Assembly (NCBI RefSeq): GCF_004348725.1
Contig: NZ_SMKR01000074.1
Location: forward strand, 1-33,468
Origin: Kribbella turkmenica
GTDB lineage: Bacteria > Actinomycetota > Actinomycetes > Propionibacteriales > Kribbellaceae
Direction of reading: 5' to 3'
DNA: 33,468 bases
Shown here: positions 16,195 through 23,739 of the stretch, one piece after another
Position numbering within the stretch: position 1 is the stretch's first letter
Layout of the letters: each line of letters opens with the position of its first letter
Position numbers and translations under genes: made by a program
Notes under the pieces: generated by a model
The model's input: the letters and a program-made list of their open reading frames with translations, nothing else
Database searches by the model: none
Told to the model about the DNA's origin: nothing

Positions 16195-16806
16195 TCACAG
16201 GTACATCCCGCCGCTGCCGGGTCCGTCGGTGTTGTTGGCCTGTGGTCCGCCGGGGAAACCGGGCACGTCCTCGCCCTGGATCTGCTGGCCGCCGGGCAGC
16301 GCGCGGCGCATCTGCTCCAGCTGCTGACGGGCCGCCATCTGCTGGGCGAACAATGCGGTCTGGATGCCGTGGAACAGGCCCTCCAGCCAGCCCACCAGCT
16401 GGGCCTGCGCGATCCGCAGCTCGGCCTCGGTCGGCACGCCGTCGTCGGTGAAGTCCAGGCTGAGCCGTTCCAGCTCCTCGACCAGCTCGGGCGCGAGCCC
16501 GCTCTCGAGCTCCTTGATGGAGACCTCGTGGATCGACTTCAGTCGCTGCCGGGAGGCCTCGTCGAGCGGTGCCGACTTCACCTCCTCGAGAAGCTGGCGG
16601 ATCATGTTCGCGACCCGCATCACCTTGGCCGGCTGTTCGACGAGCTCGGTCACCGACCGCGGCTCGTCCTGCTCGTCGCGGTCGCTGTCGGAGCGCGGCG
16701 GCCCCTCGACGGCCATGCCGTCCGGCCCGACGATCAGCACCTTGCCGTCCTCGGTCCGCGCCCCGGCCATCGGTCGTTCCTGGCCCTCGCTGCTGCTCTC
16801 GGTCAT
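16195..16806 (-). CDS. bpa: Bacterial proteasome activator Bpa/PafE (DUF2587)
   Basis: A 203-residue protein of the actinobacterial Bpa family, the ATP-independent ring activator that opens the 20S proteasome gate for unfolded proteins. After a disordered N-terminus, KVLIVGPDGMAVEG leads to helical segments VTELVEQPAKVMRVANMIRQ, HEVSIKELESGLAPELVEEL and the conserved VGWLEGLFHGIQTALFAQQM; a Gly/Pro-rich tail follows. The last residues GGMYL are an HbYX-like gate-opening tail with the penultimate Tyr; the mycobacterial protein ends in GQYL. No prcB/prcA or pup gene is nearby. The ATG sits six bases after a TAGGAT box. Confidence 0.93.
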   Translation of the reverse strand: MTESSSEGQERPMAGARTEDGKVLIVGPDGMAVEGPPRSDSDRDEQDEPRSVTELVEQPAKVMRVANMIRQLLEEVKSAPLDEASRQRLKSIHEVSIKELESGLAPELVEELERLSLDFTDDGVPTEAELRIAQAQLVGWLEGLFHGIQTALFAQQMAARQQLEQMRRALPGGQQIQGEDVPGFPGGPQANNTDGPGSGGMYL

Positions 16807-16812
16807 CTGCCC

Positions 16813-16818
16813 ATCCTA
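16813..16818 (-). promoter_or_regulatory. Leaderless-type -10 box of bpa
   Basis: On the minus strand TAGGAT ends six bases before the ATG at 16806, and no Shine-Dalgarno is present. Confidence 0.5.
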
Positions 16819-16857
16819 GGCGTCGCTCCGGCAGAACCGTTGTCCGGCCAGGGCGGC

Positions 16858-17388
16858 CTACGCCGACCGGGCACGATGGCGGCGTACGGCGTCCCGGTTG
16901 GCGCAGGCTGGACTGCAGTAGCGCTGCCGGCCGGTGCGCGACAGATCGGCGTACACGTTGTCGCACCCGTCCGCGGTGCAGCGGCCGAGCCGGGTGATCC
17001 CGCGGCCGGCAAGGTGCAGCGCCGTACCGGTGCTGATCAGTGTGGCGACCAGCCGGCCGACGGGGACGTGGTCCGGCCGGTAGTGCATGTGCCAGCCGTC
17101 GCCGGCGTGATTGGTGAGTCGCGGATGCTCGGTGTACTTCGCCAGCATCGCGTTGACCAGGTCGACGCGCGTCTGTTCCTCCTTCGCGTCGACCACCTCG
17201 AGCCATTCGTCCAGAGCGACCCGTACGGCGGCGAGGTCGGCCGCGGTGACCTTGCGTTCTCGCACCAGCCGGCTCTCGACGCCGCTCTCCTCACACCGTC
17301 GAGCCAGTTCATCAGGCGTGTGCGCAGGGCGGGTGACCAGGTTGACGGCCAGCAGGACCGCGTCGGCGCCGTAAGGGTTGAGATGCAC
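16858..17388 (-). CDS. CGNR zinc-finger / ABATE-domain protein
   Basis: A 176-residue protein. The N-terminal helical ABATE-type domain (about 1-125) precedes a C-terminal CGNR-type zinc finger: GRCTADGCDNVYADLSRTG, then RQRYCSPACANRDAVRRHR, with four Cys for one zinc and a basic DNA-binding tail. This family is annotated as putative stress-induced transcriptional regulators, but ligands and targets are unknown. The GTG start (VHLNPYGAD) is the only one in register with the family start. It is divergent from a small protein gene with 25 bases between starts, so promoters overlap. Confidence 0.85.
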   Translation of the reverse strand: MHLNPYGADAVLLAVNLVTRPAHTPDELARRCEESGVESRLVRERKVTAADLAAVRVALDEWLEVVDAKEEQTRVDLVNAMLAKYTEHPRLTNHAGDGWHMHYRPDHVPVGRLVATLISTGTALHLAGRGITRLGRCTADGCDNVYADLSRTGRQRYCSPACANRDAVRRHRARSA

Positions 17389-17413
17389 AATGGCATTACA
17401 TCACGATGGATTC

Positions 17414-17593
17414 ATGACCTCCAGCCTCGAAGCCCATCGCCACCGCTGGTTCGTGGCGTCCTCCCACCAGGTCAGCGAGGGCCTCGTCGTCTACCAGCGC
17501 TGCGACTGCGGGCAGTGGCGTGTCACCGGCACCCCGCCGTACCCGGTGACCTACCCCGACCTCGCGCTGGTCGATCCGGCTCGCCAGCGGTAG
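17414..17593 (+). CDS. Small His/Cys-containing conserved hypothetical protein
   Basis: A 59-residue protein beginning MTSSLEAHRHRWFVASSHQV and containing YQRCDCGQWRV. The HRHRW and RCDCGxW motifs recur in short actinobacterial proteins of unknown function and could bind a metal through two His and two Cys. The ATG at 17414 is chosen over an earlier frame start at 17378 because the latter lies inside the start of the divergent CGNR gene. The function is not known. Confidence 0.6.
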   Translation: MTSSLEAHRHRWFVASSHQVSEGLVVYQRCDCGQWRVTGTPPYPVTYPDLALVDPARQR

Positions 17594-17667
17594 CCGGGAC
17601 CGCGTCATCAGCGCGGACAGCGAGACGGAGATCGCCACGCCGAGCAACGTGACCACGGCCGTCGCGC

Positions 17668-18240
17668 TCAGACTTCCCGCACGAGCCGGCGGACGAGGCG
17701 GTCGGTGGCGGCGCGGACGTCGTACGGACGGCCGGTGCCTGGGGTCAGCTGGTCGAGGACGAGACCGTCGATGGCGAAGTGCAGGAGGCGGATCTCCTCC
17801 GCGCCGCCGGGCAGGCCGGCGTTGGAGTTGAAGGCCACGTCCGCGTCGAAACCCTGCCTGATCGTGCGGGACAGGATCTCGTGCAACCCGGGCCGGCGGG
17901 CCGCTTCGAGCCGGAGCTCCAGCAGTGCGAGGGAGAGTTCGGGCCGCCCGAGCAGCCGCTCGACGATGTAGTGCACGTAGTCGACCATCAGGTCGGCGCC
18001 CGGCTCTCGCTGCGACAACGGCTCGATCACCGCCTCGTCCGGCGCGAGTCGCTCGAAGATGCGCTCGCCGAGCGCGCCGAGCAGGGCGTCCCGGGTGCGG
18101 AAGTAGTTCGACGCCGTGCCGGCCGGCAGCCCGGCCGCAGCGTCGACGGCGCGGTGGGTCAGGCCGCGGGCGCCGGCCTCGGCGAGGACGGCCAGGCCCG
18201 CGTCGGCGAGTTGGGTACGGCGTTCGGGGTTCCTCGGCAT
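17668..18240 (-). CDS. TetR-family transcriptional regulator
   Basis: A 190-residue repressor. The N-terminal helix-turn-helix is intact: RRTQLADAGLAVLAEAGARG then LTHRAVDAAAGLPAGTASNY followed by F-RTRDALL, the canonical TetR recognition helix. The C-terminal all-helical domain would bind an unknown ligand. It is divergent from a glyoxalase-family gene across 73 bases that contain an inverted repeat, so it probably controls itself and that gene. The glyoxalase gene is frameshifted in this sequence. Confidence 0.88.
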   Translation of the reverse strand: MPRNPERRTQLADAGLAVLAEAGARGLTHRAVDAAAGLPAGTASNYFRTRDALLGALGERIFERLAPDEAVIEPLSQREPGADLMVDYVHYIVERLLGRPELSLALLELRLEAARRPGLHEILSRTIRQGFDADVAFNSNAGLPGGAEEIRLLHFAIDGLVLDQLTPGTGRPYDVRAATDRLVRRLVREV

Positions 18241-18271
18241 GTTGACAAGGCTAGCAGAGTTCCACTACAAC

Positions 18272-18291
18272 TGTCGTAAACAACAACGACA
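18272..18291. promoter_or_regulatory. Operator candidate between tetR and the glyoxalase gene
   Basis: TGTCGT and ACGACA form an inverted repeat with an eight-base AC-rich spacer. ACAACTG is also directly repeated across the same span. The site overlaps the expected core promoters of both divergent genes. Confidence 0.45.
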
Positions 18292-18313
18292 ACTGCAGTG
18301 GTCAGGAGAACGT

Positions 18314-18731
18314 ATGCAACCCGCCGCCTTCGGCGCCACCGTGGTCACCGACCGTCCGGCGGAGGTCGCCGCCTTCTACCAGCAGCACTTCGACCTGAAG
18401 ATCGCCATCGACCTCGGCTGGTTCATCGCGGTGCGACGCGACGAGGCGGATTGGGAGCTCGCGATCTGTCAGCGGGGGCACGAGACCGTGCCGGCCGCGG
18501 TGAACGAACTGACCGAGAGCACGAACCTCTTCGGCCTTCGTCGTCGGTGACGCGGACAAGGTCGCGCAGTCCCTCATCGAAGCCGGGGTGAAGCTCGAGA
18601 CCGAGGTGGTCACCGAGGCCTTCGGCCAGCGGCACTTCTTCGTCCGCGATCCGGAGGGCACGTGGCTGGACGTCATCCAGTTGGTCGCGCCCGACCCGGA
18701 GTGGGTCGCCGCGAACCTGTCGCCGACGTGA
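18314..18731 (+). pseudogene. Glyoxalase/bleomycin-resistance (VOC) protein, frameshifted
   Basis: The first frame reads MQPAAFGATVVTDRPAEVAA and FYQQHFDLKIAIDLGWFIAV, a VOC N-terminal module, but ends prematurely as NLFGLRRR at 18550. The continuation lies one base out of register from about 18534: AFVVGDADKVAQSLIEAGVK, then QRHFFVRDPEGTWLDVIQLV and a TGA at 18731. A single extra base near 18526-18534 restores a ~138-residue VOC protein that would bind a metal and act on or sequester a small molecule. The break is not in a homopolymer. Either the gene is inactivated or the sequence has an error. AGGAG precedes the ATG. Confidence 0.8.
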
Positions 18732-18737
18732 GTGGCG

Positions 18738-19715
18738 TCAGACGGTCAGCAGGACCTTGCCGATCTGCGCCGACTGCTCGAGCGTCTCATGGGCCCGGGC
18801 TACCTGGTCGAGGGGAAAGGTGGTGTGCACGATCGGTCGCACCTTCTTCTCCGCGACCAGCGGCCAGACGTGGCCGACGACCTCGGCCAGGATGCGGCCC
18901 TTGTCCTCGACCGAACGGGGCCGCAGGCCGGCGCCGGTGATCGCACCACGCCGGCCCATCAGCCGGCCGAGGTCCAGCTCGCCCTTGACCCCGCCCTGCA
19001 GGCCGATCACCACCAGGCGCCCGTCGTACGCGAGCGACTTGACGTTGTCGGCCAGGTACTTCGCGCCGATGATGTCGAGGATGACGTCGGCGCCGGCCTT
19101 GCCGGTGGCCTCCTTGACCACCGAGGCCCACTCGGCTTCCTTGTAGTTGATCGCCACATCGGCGCCGAGTCGGGTGCAGAACTCCATCTTGTCCGTACTG
19201 CCCACCGTGCAGAGCACGCGCGCGCCGTGCGCGACGCCGAGCTGGATCGCCATCGTGCCGATCCCGGACGCTCCGCCGTGGACCAGCAGGGTCTCGCCTT
19301 CCTTGAGGTGCGCGGTCATGAACACGTTCGACCACACGGTCGCGACCACTTCGGGCAATGCGGCCGCGCTGATCAGGTCGATCCCGTCCGGCACCGGCAT
19401 CACCTGCGGCGCCGGGACGACGACCTTCTCGGCGTACCCGCCACCCGCGAGCAGCGCACAGCACTCGTCGCCGACCGACCAGCCCTCGACCTCCGCGCCG
19501 ACGGCCGCGATCGTCCCGGAGACTTCGAGCCCGATCGTGCCCGGTGCGCCGGGCGGCGGCGGGTAGTTGCCCTGCCGCTGCAGCAGGTCGGCCCGGTTCA
19601 CTCCCGCGGCGACCACGTCGATGACGACCTCGTCGACCGCCGGCCGCGGATCCTCGATCTCACCGATCGTCAGAACGTCGATCCCGCCGGCACCCTCACA
19701 CACGACAGCTCGCAT
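18738..19715 (-). CDS. NAD(P)H:quinone oxidoreductase (zinc-independent MDR family)
   Basis: A 325-residue medium-chain reductase. The N-terminal GroES-like domain has MRAVVCEGAGGIDVLTIGEI and GVNRADLLQRQGNYPPPPG; the latter is the QOR/PIG3-type signature. The Rossmann fold carries LVHGGASGIGTMAIQLG and a GADVAINYKE strand. No structural-zinc Cys cluster is seen, so it should reduce quinones or enones with NADPH. The ATG at 19715 is preceded by a TACCGT box seven bases upstream; a GTG at 19724 would overlap that box. It converges on the broken glyoxalase gene with a six-base gap. Confidence 0.9.
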   Translation of the reverse strand: MRAVVCEGAGGIDVLTIGEIEDPRPAVDEVVIDVVAAGVNRADLLQRQGNYPPPPGAPGTIGLEVSGTIAAVGAEVEGWSVGDECCALLAGGGYAEKVVVPAPQVMPVPDGIDLISAAALPEVVATVWSNVFMTAHLKEGETLLVHGGASGIGTMAIQLGVAHGARVLCTVGSTDKMEFCTRLGADVAINYKEAEWASVVKEATGKAGADVILDIIGAKYLADNVKSLAYDGRLVVIGLQGGVKGELDLGRLMGRRGAITGAGLRPRSVEDKGRILAEVVGHVWPLVAEKKVRPIVHTTFPLDQVARAHETLEQSAQIGKVLLTV

Positions 19716-19722
19716 GCAGGTC

Positions 19723-19728
19723 ACGGTA
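19723..19728 (-). promoter_or_regulatory. Leaderless-type -10 box of the quinone oxidoreductase gene
   Basis: On the minus strand TACCGT ends seven bases before the ATG at 19715. It lies in the 16-base gap after the phosphotransferase stop codon, giving the oxidoreductase its own promoter. Confidence 0.45.
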
Positions 19729-19731
19729 CAG

Positions 19732-20588
19732 CTAGCTCTCGACGATCCCAGCCATGTCTCGGGCCAGCCCGTCGAGGTGAGTGGTCATCCCTATCGAAGC
19801 GAACCAGTCCCATAGCTCGAGCGCATGGTAGAGCCGGTAGAGCGTGGTCCGTTCACGCCAGTCCGGCGGCAGTTCGCCGTACCCTTCGAGCAGCCCGTCG
19901 AGCTTGGCGGCGTCGTCCCGGATCGAGTAGGACTGCGTCTTCGCCAGGTCCATCAGCGGGTCGGCGGCGATGGCGTTCTCGACGTCGACGAACCCGGTGA
20001 CCCGGCCGGTCGCGGGATCCGCCAGCACGTTGCCCTCGTGGAAGTCGTTGTGACACAGGACGGGTGCGGTGGTGGCGTCGACGAGTACGCCGTGTGTCTC
20101 GACGTACTCGTGCATCGCGCGGTGCAGTGCCGGTTCGCCGTCGAGGGCCTCGAACTCTCGGAGCTTGGCCGCGAACTGGCGGCGCATGTACTGCGCGTTG
20201 TCCGGCAGCGGGTCGAGGATCTCGTCGGTGAGATAGCCGTACGCCGGTTGCCCGGCACGATGGACCGCGGCCAGAAGCCGTCCCAGCTCGACGTACGTCG
20301 CTCGCCGGTCGGGCGGATCGATCTCTGACAGCGGGCCACCGGCCAGCATCGTGAAGACGGTGAAGTCCTCGCCGGTCTCGAGCACTCGTGGGACCACCGG
20401 CCCGAGGTCCGCGAGCAAGCCGTAGACGTGGAGTTCCTTCGCCTGCTTCCAGGCCACTTCCGGCGGATAGACCTTGGCGATCACGGGAGCGGCGGTGGGG
20501 CGGCGTACCTCGAAGACCGTGTTTGCCGGCCGCCGCTTCGCGGGACGATCTCGCCGTCCGGGAAGGCCCGGGCGATCGCGTCAGTCAT
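19732..20588 (-). pseudogene. Aminoglycoside/choline-kinase-like phosphotransferase, apparently frameshifted near the N-terminus
   Basis: The main frame (from GTG 20484) has the kinase-like C-lobe: VLCHNDFHEGNVLADPATG, a catalytic HNDxHxxN loop, then VTGFVDVENAIAADPLMDLA. Upstream the same frame still encodes family-like NTVFEVRRPTAAPVIAKVYP but has no start. A different frame supplies MTDAIARAFPDGEIVPRSGG from ATG 20588, which overlaps the upstream gene's stop by eight bases. Adding one base near 20524-20530 joins the halves into a complete ~285-residue APH-fold protein. So the gene is either broken or affected by a sequence error; a truncated product from 20484 would lack the first N-lobe strands. 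The substrate is unknown. Confidence 0.7.
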
Positions 20589-21126
20589 CGAGGTCCGCCC
20601 ACGTGTCGACGTCGTGACCGGCCCGGGTCGGCTCGGACCAGGTGAGGTCGAGCCCGGCGAGAGTCCGCCGTACCGACTTGTCCCGAGGGTCGCCGACCCG
20701 CCGGATCGCGGCGGCGAGTTCGGTCCGGCGGTACGCGGTGGCGAGATGTTGCTCGTGGCCTTCGGTGTCGCGAAGGCCGTGACCGTCGTGGTCGCCGAGG
20801 CCACTGACCAGGAGGGTGACGTCGTCCTTGGTCAACCAGGGGAGGTCGCAGCTGAACACCGCGACGATCGGAGCGGAGCCGTGGGCCAGCCCGGCCGCGA
20901 TGCCGGCGACCGGGCCGCCGGACGGTGGGTTCTCGACCGTCCAGGAGACCGGACGGTACGTCGTACGGACCGGGCCGACGACCACGGTCGACGCCGCGTC
21001 CTCGGTGGCTGCCAGCACCCGGTCGAGCATGGTGACGCCGTCGAGCACCAGCATGGCCTTGTCCACCCCACCGAACCGGGTGGATCCACCCCCGGCCAGC
21101 ACCAGCGCGTCGTACTCCACGCGCAC
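20581..21126 (-). CDS. MobA-like molybdenum cofactor guanylyltransferase / NTP transferase
   Basis: A 181-residue nucleotidyltransferase. The nucleotide-binding start is ALVLAGGGSTRFGGVDKAML (P-loop-like LAGGxSxRFGxDKA), followed by PSGGPVAGIAAGL and the metal-site VFSCDLPWLT; the C-terminus has DVDTWADLDD. This matches MobA and MobA-like enzymes that transfer GMP or CMP to molybdopterin. No other molybdopterin genes are in the window, so specificity is open. GTG 21126 is used; GTG 21120 is possible. It overlaps the downstream phosphotransferase and is divergent from the nitrilase-like gene across 43 bases. Confidence 0.8.
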   Translation of the reverse strand: MRVEYDALVLAGGGSTRFGGVDKAMLVLDGVTMLDRVLAATEDAASTVVVGPVRTTYRPVSWTVENPPSGGPVAGIAAGLAHGSAPIVAVFSCDLPWLTKDDVTLLVSGLGDHDGHGLRDTEGHEQHLATAYRRTELAAAIRRVGDPRDKSVRRTLAGLDLTWSEPTRAGHDVDTWADLDD

Positions 21127-21169
21127 AGTGTCCCAGGTGTGGAGTGCGTCGATGCGGCACCATGGAAAC

Positions 21170-21961
21170 GTGAAGATCGCCGTGGTGCAGACCGCCAGCA
21201 GCTACGACAAGGCCGACAACCGGGAGTTGGTGACCCAGGTCGTCGCCGACGCCGCGCGGGAACGGCCGGACCTCGTCGTTCTGCCGGAAGCGGTCATGCA
21301 CGACTTCGCGCCCGAGGGCAGCTCGGTGGCCGAGGCCGCGGAGGCGCTGGACGGGGAGTTCGTGGCCACGCTGCGCAAGAGCGCCGTCGAGCATCGGGTG
21401 GCGATCGTGGCGGGCATGTTCGAACGCAGCTTCGACCAGCACCGGCCGTACAACACGCTCCTCGCGGTCGCTGCGGACGGCTCGCTGCTGGGTGCTTACC
21501 GGAAAATCCACCTGTACGACGCCTTCGGCTACAAGGAATCCGATCAGCTGATGTCCGGAGATGTCGCCCCGGTCGTGGTGTCGGTCGGCGGGTTGCAGCT
21601 CGGCCTGATGACCTGCTATGACCTGCGCTTCCCTGAACTGTCCCGCGCGCTGGTGGACGCCGGCGCCGACGTGCTCGTCGTACCCGCAGCCTGGGTGCGC
21701 GGCCCGCTGAAGGAACACCACTGGGCGACGCTGTTGACGGCTCGGGCGGTCGAGAACACGTGCTACGTCGCGGCCGCCGCGCAGAACGGCAAGAAGTACT
21801 GCGGCCTGAGCCAGATCATCGATCCGCAAGGCATCGCGGTCGCCTCGGTCGGTGAGTCCGACGGGCAGGCCTTCGCGGAGCTCTCCGCGGACCGGCTGGC
21901 CGACGTACGCCGGCGCAACCCGTCGCTGCTGAATCGCCGCTACACCGTCACTCCACGCTGA
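21170..21961 (+). CDS. Carbon-nitrogen hydrolase (nitrilase superfamily)
   Basis: A 263-residue amidohydrolase with the complete catalytic triad: Glu40 in VVLPEAV, Lys112 in AYRKIHLYD and Cys149 in MTCYDLRFPE. Conserved ENTCYVAAAAQNG and NRRYTV segments support the nitrilase superfamily branch that includes omega-amidase and deaminated-glutathione amidase. The KIHLYDAFGYKESD segment is typical of the latter group, making a repair amidase plausible but not proven. The GTG start is close to a CACCAT element; no Shine-Dalgarno is seen. Confidence 0.9.
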   Translation: MKIAVVQTASSYDKADNRELVTQVVADAARERPDLVVLPEAVMHDFAPEGSSVAEAAEALDGEFVATLRKSAVEHRVAIVAGMFERSFDQHRPYNTLLAVAADGSLLGAYRKIHLYDAFGYKESDQLMSGDVAPVVVSVGGLQLGLMTCYDLRFPELSRALVDAGADVLVVPAAWVRGPLKEHHWATLLTARAVENTCYVAAAAQNGKKYCGLSQIIDPQGIAVASVGESDGQAFAELSADRLADVRRRNPSLLNRRYTVTPR

Positions 21962-22003
21962 GCTCAGTGCTCGGACTCACAGCCGCTGGTGCAGGGAAGC
22001 GGT

Positions 22004-22009
22004 TAGCCT
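22004..22009 (+). promoter_or_regulatory. Leaderless-type -10 box of the CobC-like gene
   Basis: TAGCCT ends six bases before the GTG at 22016, and no Shine-Dalgarno is seen. Confidence 0.5.
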
Positions 22010-22015
22010 CCTGGG

Positions 22016-23104
22016 GTGACCGACGGGTTTGAGCTGGACCATCACGGAGATCTCGAGGTCGGCGGTGGGCTGGTCGACCTGGCGGTCAACGTCCGGACCG
22101 GGACTCCGCCGGCCTGGCTGGTCGACGAGATCACGGCCAGCCTGAGCGATCTGGCGGCGTACCCGCGTCAGGACGCGGCGGTGGCGGCGGTTGCCGCGCG
22201 GCACCGGGTGACGCCGGATCGCGTGCTGCTGACGGCCGGCGCGGCGGAGGCGTTCGTACTGGTGGCGCGGGCCTTCCGGCCCCGGCACGCGGTCGTGGTT
22301 CATCCACAGTTCACCGAACCCGAGGCGGCGCTGCGGTCGGCCGGCCACGTGGTCGACCGGGTGATCCTGCGGCCGGAGGACGGGTTCGTCCTCGATCCCG
22401 GGGCGGTGCCGGCCGACGCCGACCTCGTGGTCGTCGGCAATCCGACCAACCCGACGTCGGTGCTTCACCGCGCCGACGAACTGCGCGAGCTGGCGCGTCC
22501 GGATCGGATCCTGGTCGTCGACGAGGCGTTCATGGACGCCGTTCCGGGTGAACCGGAATCCCTCGCCGGTGCCTCGATCCCGGGACTGGTGGTGATCCGC
22601 AGCCTGACCAAAACCTGGGGGCTCGCCGGACTGCGGGTCGGGTACGTGCTGGCGGCGGCGGGTCTCGTCGAGCAGTTGGCCGCAGTCCAGCCACACTGGC
22701 CGGTGTCCACTCCTGCGCTGGCCGCGGCAATTGCCTGCAGCAACGAGCACGCCCTGTCCGAGGCGGCGCGCGCCGCCGTTGATCTCGATCGCCAGCGGGG
22801 GTATCTGGTGGACGCTTTGGGTGCTGGTGCTGGTGCTGGTGCTGGTGCTGGTGCTGGTGCTGGGGCCGGGGTCGGGGTCGGGTTGTACGGTGTGCCGCGC
22901 GGGCCGTTCGTGCTGGTGCGCGTCGAGGGGGCCGACATACTGCGGAATGCCTTACGGGAACGGGGATACGCGGTCCGTCGCGGCGACACCTTCCCGGGAC
23001 TCGGTGTGGACTGGCTGCGGATCGCCGTACGTCCCGAGGACGTCACCGACGCCTTCGCGAAGGTATGGCGCGATCTTCGCGGCGGAACCGAGTCGGCGCT
23101 GTAA
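22016..23104 (+). CDS. CobC-like / histidinol-phosphate aminotransferase-family PLP enzyme (Rv2231c type)
   Basis: A 362-residue class I/II PLP-dependent protein. GNPTNPTSVL (141-150) and VVDEAF (167-172) form the cofactor pocket, and Lys199 in RSLTKTWGLAGLRVGY is the Schiff-base lysine. The overall pattern resembles CobC/CobD (threonine-phosphate decarboxylase) and the mycobacterial Rv2231c-type proteins. No other cobalamin genes lie nearby, so an aminotransferase is equally possible. Between the large and C-terminal small domains there is a Gly-Ala run (about 269-289) encoded by a hexanucleotide microsatellite, which looks like a recent loop expansion. The GTG start follows a TAGCCT box. 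Confidence 0.82.
   Translation: MTDGFELDHHGDLEVGGGLVDLAVNVRTGTPPAWLVDEITASLSDLAAYPRQDAAVAAVAARHRVTPDRVLLTAGAAEAFVLVARAFRPRHAVVVHPQFTEPEAALRSAGHVVDRVILRPEDGFVLDPGAVPADADLVVVGNPTNPTSVLHRADELRELARPDRILVVDEAFMDAVPGEPESLAGASIPGLVVIRSLTKTWGLAGLRVGYVLAAAGLVEQLAAVQPHWPVSTPALAAAIACSNEHALSEAARAAVDLDRQRGYLVDALGAGAGAGAGAGAGAGAGVGVGLYGVPRGPFVLVRVEGADILRNALRERGYAVRRGDTFPGLGVDWLRIAVRPEDVTDAFAKVWRDLRGGTESAL
22820..22861 (+). repeat. Hexanucleotide microsatellite (GGTGCT)7 inside the CobC-like gene
   Basis: Seven exact GGTGCT units, followed by decayed GGGGCC and GGGGTC units up to about 22880. Each unit adds Gly-Ala without changing frame, so slippage would lengthen or shorten a protein loop. Confidence 0.95.
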
Positions 23105-23208
23105 CCCTCGAGGGGTTTAGTCGACCTGCCATTTGCGCACAGGATTGGCGCAGAGTGCCCGCACCACGTCCCGGCACTCGCGGCCATTTCGCGGAAGGGA
23201 GCAGCAGC

Positions 23209-23739
23209 ATGAGTCTGAACAACGACGACATGACCACCTCGTCGGACGGTGAAGAGGGCCTGGCGGACGGTGGCGCGACCGCGGGTGCGACGGACGGCGG
23301 AGCCGACGGCGGCGCTTCCGGCCAGGGCAACGACACGACGGCCGGCTACGGGTCGGGCACGGAGGGACCCGCCGACGGCGGAGCCAGCCCGGGCGCGACC
23401 GACGGTGGTGCTGACGGCGGTGCTGACGGTGGTGCTGACGGTGGTGCGGGTGGTGAAGGTCTTGCGGACGGCGGCGCGACCCCGGGCGGCACCGACGGTG
23501 GTGCTGACGGTGGTGCGGGCGGCGAGGGTCTCGCGGACGGCGGTGCCTCGCCTGGTGCCAGCGATGGCGGCGCCGACGGAGGTGCCGATGGCGGTGCTGG
23601 TGGCGGTGCTGGTGGCGGAGCTGGTGGCAGCGCAGGTGGCGAAGGACCGGCCGACGGTGGTGCCAACCCGAATGCGACCGACGGCGGGGCCGACGGTGGC
23701 GCCGACGGTGGGACCAGCGGGAGCTCCGGGAGTTGGTGA
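23209..23739 (+). CDS. Ala-Asp-Gly-Gly repeat protein, possible substrate of the adjacent JmjC enzyme
   Basis: A 176-residue low-complexity protein. After MSLNNDDMTTSSDGE it consists of about five imperfect copies of a ~20-40-residue unit, EG(L/P)ADGGA-x-P-x-A-T/S-DGGADGGA, with variable numbers of DGGA or GGGA blocks, and ends GTSGSSGSW. Residues are nearly all Gly, Ala and Asp; there is no Lys, Arg, His or Cys, one Tyr, and one Trp that is the last residue. No signal peptide is seen. GGAAGGGAG precedes the ATG. The stop overlaps the JmjC start, so translation is coupled. I do not recognise a named family; regularly spaced Asp suggests metal binding or residues for enzymatic hydroxylation. 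Confidence 0.75.
   Translation: MSLNNDDMTTSSDGEEGLADGGATAGATDGGADGGASGQGNDTTAGYGSGTEGPADGGASPGATDGGADGGADGGADGGAGGEGLADGGATPGGTDGGADGGAGGEGLADGGASPGASDGGADGGADGGAGGGAGGGAGGSAGGEGPADGGANPNATDGGADGGADGGTSGSSGSW

Noticed and set aside
17396..17656. Minus-strand ORF beginning with a hydrophobic stretch (MVTLLGVAISVSLSALMTRS)
   Set aside because: No ribosome-binding site, and most of it is antisense to the small protein gene. It might be the tail of a lost membrane-protein gene downstream of tetR, but the evidence is too short.
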